Positions 1 to 6,955 of a stretch of DNA of 29,888 bases are shown in pieces. Source of the DNA: JAYWGN01 sp043778255 (GTDB taxonomy: Bacteria > Bacteroidota > Bacteroidia > Chitinophagales > Chitinophagaceae); assembly GCA_043778255.1 (NCBI GenBank), contig JAYWGN010000033.1:1-29888 (forward strand), written 5' to 3'. Below the pieces are notes generated by a model. That model saw only the letters and a program-made list of their open reading frames with translations. It was not told where the DNA came from and ran no database searches. Every line of letters starts with the position of its first letter. The first letter of the stretch is position 1. Position numbers and translations under genes: made by a program.

Positions 1-4
1 GCTT

Positions 5-67
5 AACCTCTTTGGGGCTACGTTACGCTACGGCTACGCCTTCGCTCCACTTCGCCCCAAAGAGGTT
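5..67. repeat. Inverted repeat, 14-bp arms
   Basis: The arms AACCTCTTTGGGGC (5-18) and GCCCCAAAGAGGTT (54-67) are perfect reverse complements around a 35-base loop that itself carries repeated TACG/CTACG steps. No T-tract follows on either strand, so it is not a clean intrinsic terminator. No gene is visible in positions 1-202. Confidence 0.8.
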
Positions 68-99
68 ACAACCTGTTGCACTTATCACTTGAACATACA

Positions 100-163
100 G
101 TGCTTATAAATGGGGTAAGTGGAAATTTTATCATGTTGTTGGAAGGCTTCGCCATTCCAACAA
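100..163. repeat. Dispersed 64-bp repeat, copy 1
   Basis: This 64-base segment matches 1583-1646 in the same orientation, at 57 of 64 positions counted by eye and without gaps. Five of the seven differences fall in an 8-base stretch between TTGTTGG and the matching CCAACAA, so the end of the unit can fold as a hairpin whose stem is kept and whose loop varies. In this copy the loop contains GCTTCGC. Confidence 0.8.
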
Positions 164-202
164 AAGCTAAGTATGGCAAAACACTCCATATAAACTAACT
201 TA

Positions 203-943
203 TTATTTTGAAAATATAAATTCGGCTTGTGCTACTTTAGTCAATTTCATTACTTCATTAAAATTTTCAATTGAAGTAAATTCGAGTTGCTCCACTATTT
301 TGTATTCATAAAATACTTTAAATGTATTTGTTTTAAAGGGCCATGGCTCTACGCTTATATTTTTGTTAGGTTTATAGTATACTTCATTCATTACATTATC
401 AGGACTCATTGAAATTTCCATTTTTCGCCCTTCTGGTTGTATTTTGTCCAAACAAATTAATAATGAAAATGCATCGCTCCATTCTAAAAATCTATATAGG
501 CGTTTGGCATATGTAGCATTTATATGCATACTTTTTAAAATGTTTTTACGATACTCCTCTTGCTCACACAAAAATGTATCTAATACTTTATCTTGCTTTC
601 TATTGTTATTATCGTATAAAAATTTAATATGCAAGGATGTAAGTAATCCATTCAATTGGCTTTTTGAATTTCCTATTTCCATTAAATTTTCTAACGGCTT
701 TATATCAGTTTTATCTTTATTATCTTTTACAGTAAAACACCTTGGAGCTCCTGCTTCGGTTAAGTTTTGTGCTGCTAAGGTTTCAGTAACTCCATCATCA
801 TGCTCTGCAATGGCAATAATTGTTGGTAATAAAATTTCGGAGGGTAAATTAATATCATAATTGTTGGCAATCATACCTGCAAGTAAGCCATGAGATCGTT
901 GGGTAATTATTTTCCAGCCTTTTTGGTGTGAAATAGCTATCAT
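203..943 (-). CDS. DUF3891 family protein
   Basis: The protein has about 246 residues and looks like the DUF3891 family, whose function is not known. The family pattern is visible: an N-terminal GWKIITQRSHGLLAG block, an IAIAEHDDG block, and a following GAPRCF block. The conserved His/Asp residues of the HDDG motif suggest a metal or phosphate site, but this is inference. The start at 943 (MIAISHQKGW) is preferred because family members begin just before the Gly-Trp block; upstream in-frame ATG (955) and TTG (985) codons would add a short hydrophobic lead not usual in the family. The gene stands alone between repeat-rich intergenic stretches, with no operon partner in view. Confidence 0.75.
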   Translation of the reverse strand: MIAISHQKGWKIITQRSHGLLAGMIANNYDINLPSEILLPTIIAIAEHDDGVTETLAAQNLTEAGAPRCFTVKDNKDKTDIKPLENLMEIGNSKSQLNGLLTSLHIKFLYDNNNRKQDKVLDTFLCEQEEYRKNILKSMHINATYAKRLYRFLEWSDAFSLLICLDKIQPEGRKMEISMSPDNVMNEVYYKPNKNISVEPWPFKTNTFKVFYEYKIVEQLEFTSIENFNEVMKLTKVAQAEFIFSK

Positions 944-1005
944 TGCAATAAGCATAGCAAGTTTAATGCCATTATAATATAACAATTAAGCTTACTAATT
1001 AAAAT

Positions 1006-1266
1006 CCCCACTGGCGCTGGTCTATGAAAAAAGTAACACTAGAGCTGGGCTCTGCCCAGTTCTTATAAATTACACTTGCCTGTACCGTTATTACGGTATT
1101 TGAAATTAAGCAATATAAAATAAACAAGTTGATTTAATATATCAAATTAATTATTTTATTCCTTAATTGCTTAATTTCCCTCACCACCCTAATAACCGCT
1201 AAAAAAGTAACCCTAAAGCACTGGGCGGGAGCCCAGCGCTAGTAAGTAAGACCAGCGCCAGTGGGG
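1006..1266. mobile_element. MITE-like fold-back element (261 bp)
   Basis: The ends are perfect 18-bp inverted repeats: CCCCACTGGCGCTGGTCT at 1006-1023 and its reverse complement at 1249-1266. Further inside, each arm carries a small CTGGGC/GCCCAG hairpin next to AAAAAAGTAAC, and a second perfect inverted pair lies at 1102-1114 and 1166-1178 (GAAATTAAGCAAT and complement). The whole element could therefore fold into one long nested hairpin. It has no coding capacity. CTAATTAA occurs on both outer sides (995-1002 and 1279-1286) but not directly at the ends, so a target-site duplication is not proven. A structured non-coding RNA is the alternative reading. Confidence 0.6.
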
Positions 1267-1270
1267 AAGG

Positions 1271-1440
1271 TAGGAGTGCTAATTAAGAAATTAAGAAATT
1301 AAGAAATTAAGGAATTAAGAAATTAAGTGAGAAGGTAGAAGTTAGAGGTGAGAAGTGAGAAGTTAGAGGTGAGAAGTTAGGAGTACTAATTAAGAAATTA
1401 AGGAATTAAGAAATTAAGTGAGAAGTTAAAGTTGAGAAGT
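1271..1440. repeat. Tandem AATTAAGA and GTGAGAAG degenerate repeats
   Basis: A run of 8-base units (AATTAAGA/AATTAAGG) at about 1281-1327 is followed by degenerate GTGAGAAGTTAGAG-type units. The same order starts again at about 1378 (TAGGAGTACTAATTAAG), so the block is itself partly duplicated. A relic of the same word (AATTAAGAAATGAAG) lies just upstream of radA near 3587. Purely non-coding. Confidence 0.75.
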
Positions 1441-1582
1441 TTTAAGTTGGAGGTTAATTAAGTATCGTAATTATTTGCCTATTAAAATATATGTATGGCT
1501 TCGCCAAAATTTTTTTATGTGGTAATTGGTATTGTGCATTGTAACAATTTTTTGCAAAGCTGCTGTTTATGTGGCAAACACT

Positions 1583-1646
1583 GTGCTTATAAATGCGGAA
1601 AGTGGAAATTTTATCATGTTGTTGGTAGCCAAAGCCATTCCAACAA
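1583..1646. repeat. Dispersed 64-bp repeat, copy 2
   Basis: Second copy of the segment at 100-163, same orientation and length, with the TTGTTGG...CCAACAA stem kept and the 8-base loop changed. GCGAAGC follows directly at 1649-1655. Confidence 0.8.
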
Positions 1647-1664
1647 CGGCGAAGCATTAAATTA

Positions 1665-2069
1665 TTATTTACAAACATTCTTCGGTATTTCTTTCCACCC
1701 GCCAGGTGGTAATTTATAAACTATGCTATCTATTATACATTGAGGCACTTCAATTTTTGTAATTCTGGAATGCCCTTTTATATTAGTTTTATTGATCAAA
1801 ATGTAGTAATACTTCCCTTCTTGTGCGCCTCTTGCATTTCCAAGTATTGACTCATACTTTTTATTATTGAAAAATATTTCAAAATAGTGATTTGTACCAT
1901 CCCCACCATAATCAGCTCTTCTATATCGTGCTATTGTGAAAATTCCTTTTTTATATAAAAAATAATCTTGCACTAACCCTATCATGCCAATAAATAAAGA
2001 GATAATAAAAATTCCAATAACAAAAGTAATATTCGGTCTATTTTTTACAAATTTTTTTATGTATTTCAT
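1665..2069 (-). CDS. Small single-pass membrane protein, function unknown
   Basis: The 134-residue product starts with a Lys/Arg-rich stretch (MKYIKKFVKNRPN) and then one strongly hydrophobic helix at about residues 14-36. The rest is a small soluble domain with aromatic residues and Gly (YRRADYGGDG, then a KYYYILINKT strand) and a C-terminal PPGGW motif. This is a type II-like membrane anchor with the soluble domain probably on the outer face of the inner membrane. I do not recognise a family beyond similar small hypothetical proteins common in Bacteroidota. It lies downstream of radA on the same strand with 130 bases between. The 64-bp repeat lies just past its 3' end. Confidence 0.6.
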   Translation of the reverse strand: MKYIKKFVKNRPNITFVIGIFIISLFIGMIGLVQDYFLYKKGIFTIARYRRADYGGDGTNHYFEIFFNNKKYESILGNARGAQEGKYYYILINKTNIKGHSRITKIEVPQCIIDSIVYKLPPGGWKEIPKNVCK

Positions 2070-2199
2070 CCTTTAATTTATTTTCTGTCCCGTTTAGGTC
2101 TTTGGTATACCACATATAGCGGTACAGGCTTTGATGAGGCTACAATGAATTAACCAGATTTTTAATTTTTCTTCGTTTATTCATAATCACGTCTCTAAC

Positions 2200-3576
2200 T
2201 TAAAACAATTGCCTATATACATCTTCTACTTTGGCTAGGGTTATTACTTCTATTTTTAAGGTTTTTTTGTCGAGGCCTTTGCTGTTATATTTGCTTACTA
2301 TTATTTTTTCGAAGCCTAACTTTTCGGCTTCGGCTATTCGTTGCTCTATACGGTTTACGGCTCTTATTTCGCCACTTAGCCCTATTTCGCCTACAAAACA
2401 TATACTACTTGGTATTGGTTTATCTTCGTAGCTACTTAGTAAAGCTACCAATACGGCAAGGTCTATGGCAGGGTCTTCTATTTTAATACCCCCTGCTATG
2501 TTCAAAAATACGTCTTTTACACCAAAGTGGAAACCCCCTCGTTTTTCTAATACTGCCAATAATAGCTGTAGCCGTCGGGCATCAAAGCCTGTGGCGGTAC
2601 GTTGGGGTGTGCCATACACACTTTGGGTTACAAGTGCTTGTATTTCAATGAGTAAGGGTCGTAAGCCTTCCATTGTTGCAGCAATGGCAGTTCCGCTTAG
2701 GTTTTCGTCTTTTTGGGTTATTAATATTTCACTTGGGTTTTTTACATTGCGCATTCCTTGCCCCGTCATTTCGTATATTCCTAGTTCGTTGGTGCTTCCA
2801 AATCGGTTTTTGAGGGTACGTAATATGCGGTATGCATAGTGCCTATCGCCTTCAAATTGTAACACTACATCCACCATGTGTTCCAATATTTTGGGGCCAG
2901 CAATGGCACCATCTTTTGTAATATGCCCAATTAAAAAAACGGGGGTGTTCGTATCTTTTGCATAGCGTTGAAACTCGGCTGCACATTCTCTTATTTGCGA
3001 TACACTACCACCACTACTTTCAATATACGGCGATTGTAATGTTTGAATACTATCTACAATTACTACTTGTGGTTTTAGTTTTTTTATTTCGTTAAATATT
3101 ACTTGTGTATTAGTTTCGGTGAGTAAATAAAAGTTATCATTTTTTATTTTTAATCGTTCGGCTCTCATTTTTATTTGTTGCTCACTTTCCTCGCCACTTA
3201 TATATAATACCCGTTGTTGTTGTAAGGCTAAGCCATTTTGCAAAAACAAAGTGGACTTACCAATACCTGGTTCACCAGCTACTAATATAATACTACCTAA
3301 TACTATACCACCGCCCAAAACCCTGTTCAGTTCAGCATCTGCAGTGGTTATACGTTGTTCATTAGTTATTTGTACATCGTCCAGTGCTATTGTTTTGAGG
3401 GTTCGTTTTTCGGTATTATAATTATCCCAAGTGTTGGTATCGGCTTTTTCGTTTCCTTTTATTACTAGTTCTTCTACAAAACTATTCCATGTATTACAAG
3501 TGGGGCATTTGCCTACCCATTTAGTACTTTCGTAACCACAACTTTGACAAAAAAATGTTGATTTAGATTTACTCAC
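2200..3576 (-). CDS. radA: DNA repair protein RadA (Sms)
   Basis: RadA is a DnaB-like, RecA-related helicase that helps process recombination intermediates in the cytoplasm by extending strand exchange. The 458 residues match the family's usual length. In order: a zinc finger with Cys10, Cys13, Cys24 and Cys27; a RecA-like ATPase with Walker A GEPGIGKST (101-109) and Walker B-type VVIVDSIQTL (171-180); the diagnostic KNRFG motif (256-260); and a Lon-like C-terminal domain from about residue 275 to the end. The start is clear, because the zinc finger begins nine residues after Met. No Shine-Dalgarno is visible, as usual in this phylum. It is monocistronic or heads a short unit with the small membrane gene downstream. 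Confidence 0.96.
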   Translation of the reverse strand: MSKSKSTFFCQSCGYESTKWVGKCPTCNTWNSFVEELVIKGNEKADTNTWDNYNTEKRTLKTIALDDVQITNEQRITTADAELNRVLGGGIVLGSIILVAGEPGIGKSTLFLQNGLALQQQRVLYISGEESEQQIKMRAERLKIKNDNFYLLTETNTQVIFNEIKKLKPQVVIVDSIQTLQSPYIESSGGSVSQIRECAAEFQRYAKDTNTPVFLIGHITKDGAIAGPKILEHMVDVVLQFEGDRHYAYRILRTLKNRFGSTNELGIYEMTGQGMRNVKNPSEILITQKDENLSGTAIAATMEGLRPLLIEIQALVTQSVYGTPQRTATGFDARRLQLLLAVLEKRGGFHFGVKDVFLNIAGGIKIEDPAIDLAVLVALLSSYEDKPIPSSICFVGEIGLSGEIRAVNRIEQRIAEAEKLGFEKIIVSKYNSKGLDKKTLKIEVITLAKVEDVYRQLF

Positions 3577-3690
3577 CTGCTATTATAAATTAAGAAATGA
3601 AGAAATAAGGAATTATTTTTTTTAAAAAATAGTATAGTGTAAAAGTAAGGTTTATTAAAAGCATTTTATATAAATACATGATAGTAAATA

Positions 3691-3795
3691 TTATTTTAGC
3701 GAAGCAAAATAAAACACAAAAAAATATTTTTTAGCGAAGCAAAAAATAAAAAAAGCAGTGCAAAAAAATATTTTGGCGAAGCTTAAAATAAAATA
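3691..3795. repeat. Three tandem AT-rich hairpins with GCGAAGC apex
   Basis: Three successive small palindromes share the core GCGAAGC (3699-3705, 3734-3740, 3776-3782). Each core is flanked by complementary A/T arms, for example TTATTTT and AAAATAA around the first. Single-stranded d(GCGAAGC) is known to form an unusually stable mini-hairpin, so the core is the natural apex of each fold. Confidence 0.7.
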
Positions 3796-3812
3796 TAAAA
3801 AGTACTAAAAAT

Positions 3813-3849
3813 AGTAAAGGGCTAACCATTAATGATTAACCCTTTTACT
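3813..3849. other. Hairpin in divergent promoter region
   Basis: AGTAAAGGGCTAA (3813-3825) pairs with TTAACCCTTTTACT (3836-3849) around a ten-base loop, allowing one bulged base and one mismatch. It lies between two gene starts rather than behind a gene and has no T-tract, so a role as operator or as part of a leader transcript is more likely than termination. Confidence 0.5.
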
Positions 3850-4122
3850 TACTAACGCCTTAAATTCAAGTACTAAATTACGAAATTGTAGCATTTTACA
3901 AAATTAATTTTTAAAAATGTGTATAACTATTTTACCCATAAGGGTAACAATTATAGGGGAAAAATATAGCTATACAATTGTAAATGAATAGGTTATACAA
4001 TTAAGTAAAAGCATATTTTAGTATATAATACAAAGTAAAATTTATTTATTAGGGCAATAATGCCAAAATGGCAGCAAATGCTAACCTACATATATTTTAT
4101 AGTTAGTATTAAAATTTGGTAA

Positions 4123-4130
4123 TAAATTTG
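4123..4130 (+). promoter_or_regulatory. -7 box of the zinc peptidase gene
   Basis: TAAATTTG fits the Bacteroidota -7 consensus TAnnTTTG and lies 37 bases before the ATG at 4168. No good TTTG is seen at the usual 19-21 base spacing, so the call rests on one box. Confidence 0.4.
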
Positions 4131-4167
4131 TGTGGTTACTTGTAGTAACAAATTAAAATATAAAGCT

Positions 4168-4875
4168 ATGATATTTGGAATGCCTGCTTCGTTTATGATT
4201 ATTTCATTTGCCCTTATGGGCATAAGTATGTTGGTGAGTATGGTACTCAAAAACAAGTTTATTAAGTACAGTAAGGAAATGCTAAGCAGTGGAATTACTG
4301 GCAAGCAAGTTGCCGAAAAAATGCTAAAAGACAATGGCATTTATGACGTACAAGTGGTTAGTGTGGAGGGTTTTTTGAGCGACCACTACAATCCGTTAAA
4401 CAAAACTGTAAACCTTAGCCCCGATGTGTATAATGGTGCAAGTGTATCGTCAGCAGCTGTGGCAGCCCATGAGTGTGGCCATGCTGTGCAACATGCTACC
4501 CAGTACCCTTGGTTGGGCTTTAGGAGCCGTATGGTACCTGTAACACAAATTAGCACCAAATTTAGCCAGTGGGTACTTATGGCTGGTATGCTTATACTAA
4601 GTATGGGACGTGGCAATGGTACCGTACTACTTATTGGTATTGCCCTGTTTGGGGTTGCTACCTTATTTTCATTTATAACCTTACCAGTTGAGTTTGATGC
4701 TAGTAATAGGGCATTGGCTTGGCTCAACAAAACAAATATAACCAACGATGCCGAGCAAAATAAAGCTAAGGAAGCCTTAAAGTGGGCCGCTACCACCTAT
4801 GTAGTGGCTGCATTAGCATCTTTAGTTACGCTTATAGAATACATAATGATATATATGAATAGGAGTAGGGATTAG
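4168..4875 (+). CDS. Membrane zinc metallopeptidase (YugP/Zn_peptidase_2 family)
   Basis: The 235-residue product belongs to the neutral zinc metallopeptidase family typified by Bacillus YugP; the substrate is unknown. Residues about 4-27 form an N-terminal membrane helix. The soluble part carries the family motif SDHYNP (71-76) and the zinc site HECGH (101-105). A likely third ligand is Glu175 in LPVEFDAS. Two hydrophobic segments at about 136-172 and one at about 210-230 complete a multi-pass inner-membrane protein. ATG at 4168 is chosen over an upstream GTG (4132), because the extra residues would be polar and would lie before the membrane helix and outside the family pattern. The gene stands alone before a nuclease gene, 41 bases away. 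Confidence 0.9.
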   Translation: MIFGMPASFMIISFALMGISMLVSMVLKNKFIKYSKEMLSSGITGKQVAEKMLKDNGIYDVQVVSVEGFLSDHYNPLNKTVNLSPDVYNGASVSSAAVAAHECGHAVQHATQYPWLGFRSRMVPVTQISTKFSQWVLMAGMLILSMGRGNGTVLLIGIALFGVATLFSFITLPVEFDASNRALAWLNKTNITNDAEQNKAKEALKWAATTYVVAALASLVTLIEYIMIYMNRSRD

Positions 4876-4904
4876 TAACTCAATTAACGAATACTTAAAA
4901 TAAG

Positions 4905-4912
4905 TATATTTG
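4905..4912 (+). promoter_or_regulatory. -7 box, probable leaderless promoter
   Basis: TATATTTG fits TAnnTTTG exactly and ends four bases before the ATG at 4917. Because transcription in this phylum starts a few bases after this box, the mRNA would begin at or next to the start codon. The -33 region has only a weak match. Confidence 0.6.
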
Positions 4913-4916
4913 TATT

Positions 4917-5846
4917 ATGAAGTTTGTGGATATAAAAAATGATGTAGCCTTTCGTAAAATATTTGGCAATGAGAACAGAAAAGAAGTGTTAATTTCTTTT
5001 TTGAATGCTGTATTGCAACTAGATAATGGACAACAAATAGTAGCTGTACAAATTGCCTCACCAATACAACTACCTGAATTACATACGGGAAAAACTACCA
5101 TTGTTGATGTAAAAGCAAAAGACGAGACTGGCAAGGAATATATTGTAGAAATGCAAGTAGGCGATATTGATGGGTTTGATAAAAGAGTGTTGTATTATGC
5201 TTCAAAAAGTTATGCTTCACAAATTAAGAGAGGGGATTTTTATAAAAAATTAAATCCCACATTTTTTATTGGTATCCTCAACTTTAAAGCTACTACAAAC
5301 CCTAATTATATTAATAGGCATAAAATAATTGACCTTGAAACAGGCGAAAATTATATAAAAGATATTGAATTTAACTTTATTGAATTGCCAAAATTTAATA
5401 AAAAGGTGAGCGAATTATTTACCATAATAGACCAATGGATTTATTTTATTAAAAATGCTGAAGACTTAACTATAATACCTAATAATGTAAAAGACCAAGG
5501 ATTAAAATTAGCCTACCAAGATGCAGAAATGCAAAACTGGACAGATAAAGAACTTGAAGAATACGATAAAATATTTATGAGAGAGGAGGACGATAGAAAT
5601 AGATTTGAAAAAGCATTGAGGGTAGCAGTAGAAAAAGGTATAGCTGAAGAAGTAGAAAAAAGAATAGCTGATAAAATAAAAAAGGAAGTAGGAAAAGCAG
5701 CAATAAAAACAGAAAAAAAAGCTATTAAAAAAAGGAATATAGAGGTTGTTTTAAATTTTCACAAAATTGGAGTAAGTATAAAAAACATAGCTATAGCAAC
5801 TGGCTTAACTATTACTGAAGTGAAAAATATAGTAAGTGAGGTTTAA
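4917..5846 (+). CDS. PD-(D/E)XK nuclease / Rpn family (transposase-like) protein
   Basis: The 309-residue protein matches the PD-(D/E)XK_2 group, often named nuclease family transposase or Rpn (recombination-promoting nuclease). The N-terminal DVAFRKIFG block is typical. The catalytic core is Asp64 in IVDVKAKD followed by the Glu78-Met-Gln80 triad element (EMQ, usual in this subgroup in place of ExK) and the FDKRVLYYASK helix. Residues about 205-270 are a highly charged Lys/Glu coiled coil, and the end (residues 280-309) resembles a small helix-turn-helix. Such genes are scattered and multicopy in Bacteroidota genomes; DNA cleavage during recombination is known only for enterobacterial relatives. 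No terminal repeats surround it, so it is not a visible insertion sequence. Confidence 0.88.
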   Translation: MKFVDIKNDVAFRKIFGNENRKEVLISFLNAVLQLDNGQQIVAVQIASPIQLPELHTGKTTIVDVKAKDETGKEYIVEMQVGDIDGFDKRVLYYASKSYASQIKRGDFYKKLNPTFFIGILNFKATTNPNYINRHKIIDLETGENYIKDIEFNFIELPKFNKKVSELFTIIDQWIYFIKNAEDLTIIPNNVKDQGLKLAYQDAEMQNWTDKELEEYDKIFMREEDDRNRFEKALRVAVEKGIAEEVEKRIADKIKKEVGKAAIKTEKKAIKKRNIEVVLNFHKIGVSIKNIAIATGLTITEVKNIVSEV

Positions 5847-5919
5847 TTACTAAATTAAATTAAAAAATATGGGAAAATTCTTTAAAAGAAAAAAATTATA
5901 AGCACTACTAAGCACCTAC

Positions 5920-6951
5920 ATGAACGATAACCTTAATAAAGAAGCAACAACCCAAACTAATACTGACAAAGAGTATGAGAATACCATACGACCCAGTTAT
6001 ATTGACGACTTTAGTGGGCAACCCCAATTAATAGAGAACATTCAAATATTTATAAAAGCAGCAAAGCAACGTGGCGATGCTTTGGATCATGTACTATTTC
6101 ATGGGCCGCCAGGGTTGGGCAAAACAACCCTGAGCCGTATAGTTAGTAATGAGCTTGGTGTAAGTATAAAAGAAACTAGTGGACCAGTAATAGAAAAACC
6201 AGGCGACTTGGCTGGCTTGCTCACCAACCTTGAACCAAACGACGTATTATTTATTGATGAAATACACCGATTAAGCACTGTAGTGGAGGAATATTTGTAT
6301 GCCGCTATGGAGGATTTTAAGATTGATATAATGATTGATAGTGGTCCCAATGCAAGGAGTATTCAAATAAATATAAACCCCTTTACACTTATAGGTGCTA
6401 CCACTAGGAGTGGCTTGTTAACAGCCCCACTACTATCACGGTTTGCTATAAAATGCAGGTTGGAGTACTACACAGCCGCAGTACTGGAACGTATAATAAT
6501 ACGAGCTGCCAAAATATTGAATGTACCCATTACACATACGGCTGCCGCCGAAATAGCCCGCCGCAGCCGAGGTACACCACGTATAGCAAACGGTTTGCTA
6601 CGTAGGGTTAGAGACTTTGCACAAGTACTTAACCAAGGTAATATTGACCTGCCCATAACCCAACATGCACTTAAAGCACTTAATGTAGATGAGCATGGAC
6701 TTGATGAAATGGATAACCGTATATTGGTTACCATTATTGATAAGTTTAAAGGCGGACCAGTAGGCATAACCACCATTGCTACAGCAGTAGGTGAGGAGAG
6801 TGGCACTATTGAAGAAGTATATGAACCGTTTTTGATACAAGAGGGATTTTTGCAACGAACACCTCGTGGCAGAGAGGCTACCGAAAAGGCTTACAAGCAC
6901 TTAGGCAAACATAAAATTATGAGAGGATTTAATGAAATTCCTTTTGAATAG
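5920..6951 (+). CDS. ruvB: Holliday junction branch migration helicase RuvB
   Basis: RuvB is the hexameric AAA+ motor that, with RuvA, drives branch migration of Holliday junctions. At 343 residues it has the normal length. Walker A is GPPGLGKTT (62-70), Walker B is FIDEIHRL (111-118, Asp113 and Glu114), sensor 1 is in GATTRSG, and the arginine-finger region LLSRF follows. The C-terminal winged helix contains the conserved GGPVG and RTPRGR motifs that bind DNA. The first 20 residues are a polar extension rich in Asn and Thr. It follows the nuclease gene by 73 bases and ends four bases before the convergent DUF5916 gene. ruvA is not next to it. Confidence 0.97.
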   Translation: MNDNLNKEATTQTNTDKEYENTIRPSYIDDFSGQPQLIENIQIFIKAAKQRGDALDHVLFHGPPGLGKTTLSRIVSNELGVSIKETSGPVIEKPGDLAGLLTNLEPNDVLFIDEIHRLSTVVEEYLYAAMEDFKIDIMIDSGPNARSIQININPFTLIGATTRSGLLTAPLLSRFAIKCRLEYYTAAVLERIIIRAAKILNVPITHTAAAEIARRSRGTPRIANGLLRRVRDFAQVLNQGNIDLPITQHALKALNVDEHGLDEMDNRILVTIIDKFKGGPVGITTIATAVGEESGTIEEVYEPFLIQEGFLQRTPRGREATEKAYKHLGKHKIMRGFNEIPFE

Positions 6952-6955
6952 CAAT

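Larger units (their letters stand above)
944..1664. other. Repeat-rich intergenic region without genes
   Basis: I see no believable gene in these 720 bases. They hold a fold-back element (1006-1266), a tandem/degenerate repeat block (1271-1440), a GCTTCGC hairpin apex at 1498-1504, and the second copy of a 64-bp repeat (1583-1646). Short open frames on both strands around 1454-1719 read through the repeats and show no domain or compositional sign of coding. Confidence 0.7.
3577..4167. other. Divergent intergenic region with hairpins
   Basis: This 591-base stretch lies between the divergent starts of radA and the zinc peptidase gene. It is very AT-rich and has no coding frame. It holds three AT-rich hairpins with GCGAAGC apices (3691-3795), a longer hairpin at 3813-3849, a short ACCC-ATAA-GGGT palindrome near 3935-3947, and a TAnnTTTG box at 4123-4130 for the plus-strand gene. 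Confidence 0.65.

Noticed and set aside
444..860. Open frame of 138 codons on the plus strand
   Set aside because: It is the antisense shadow of the DUF3891 gene, with no start context and a Ser/Cys-rich composition.
1454..1719. Two opposing frames of 74 codons
   Set aside because: Both read through repeat DNA, overlap each other almost fully, and show no protein signature.
2140..2184. 14-codon frame on the minus strand (MNKRRKIKNLVNSL)
   Set aside because: Basic and plausible as a tiny peptide, but too short to support, and without a promoter or start signal; it lies just behind radA.
2465..2839. 124-codon plus-strand frame inside radA
   Set aside because: Antisense to a certain gene; its composition follows from the radA codons.
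4917..5846. Complete insertion sequence around the PD-(D/E)XK gene
   Set aside because: No inverted repeats or target duplication are found at its borders, and it has its own host-type promoter box.
5869..5901. 10-codon frame MGKFFKRKKL before ruvB
   Set aside because: Length and A-rich composition fit chance in this AT-rich gap.
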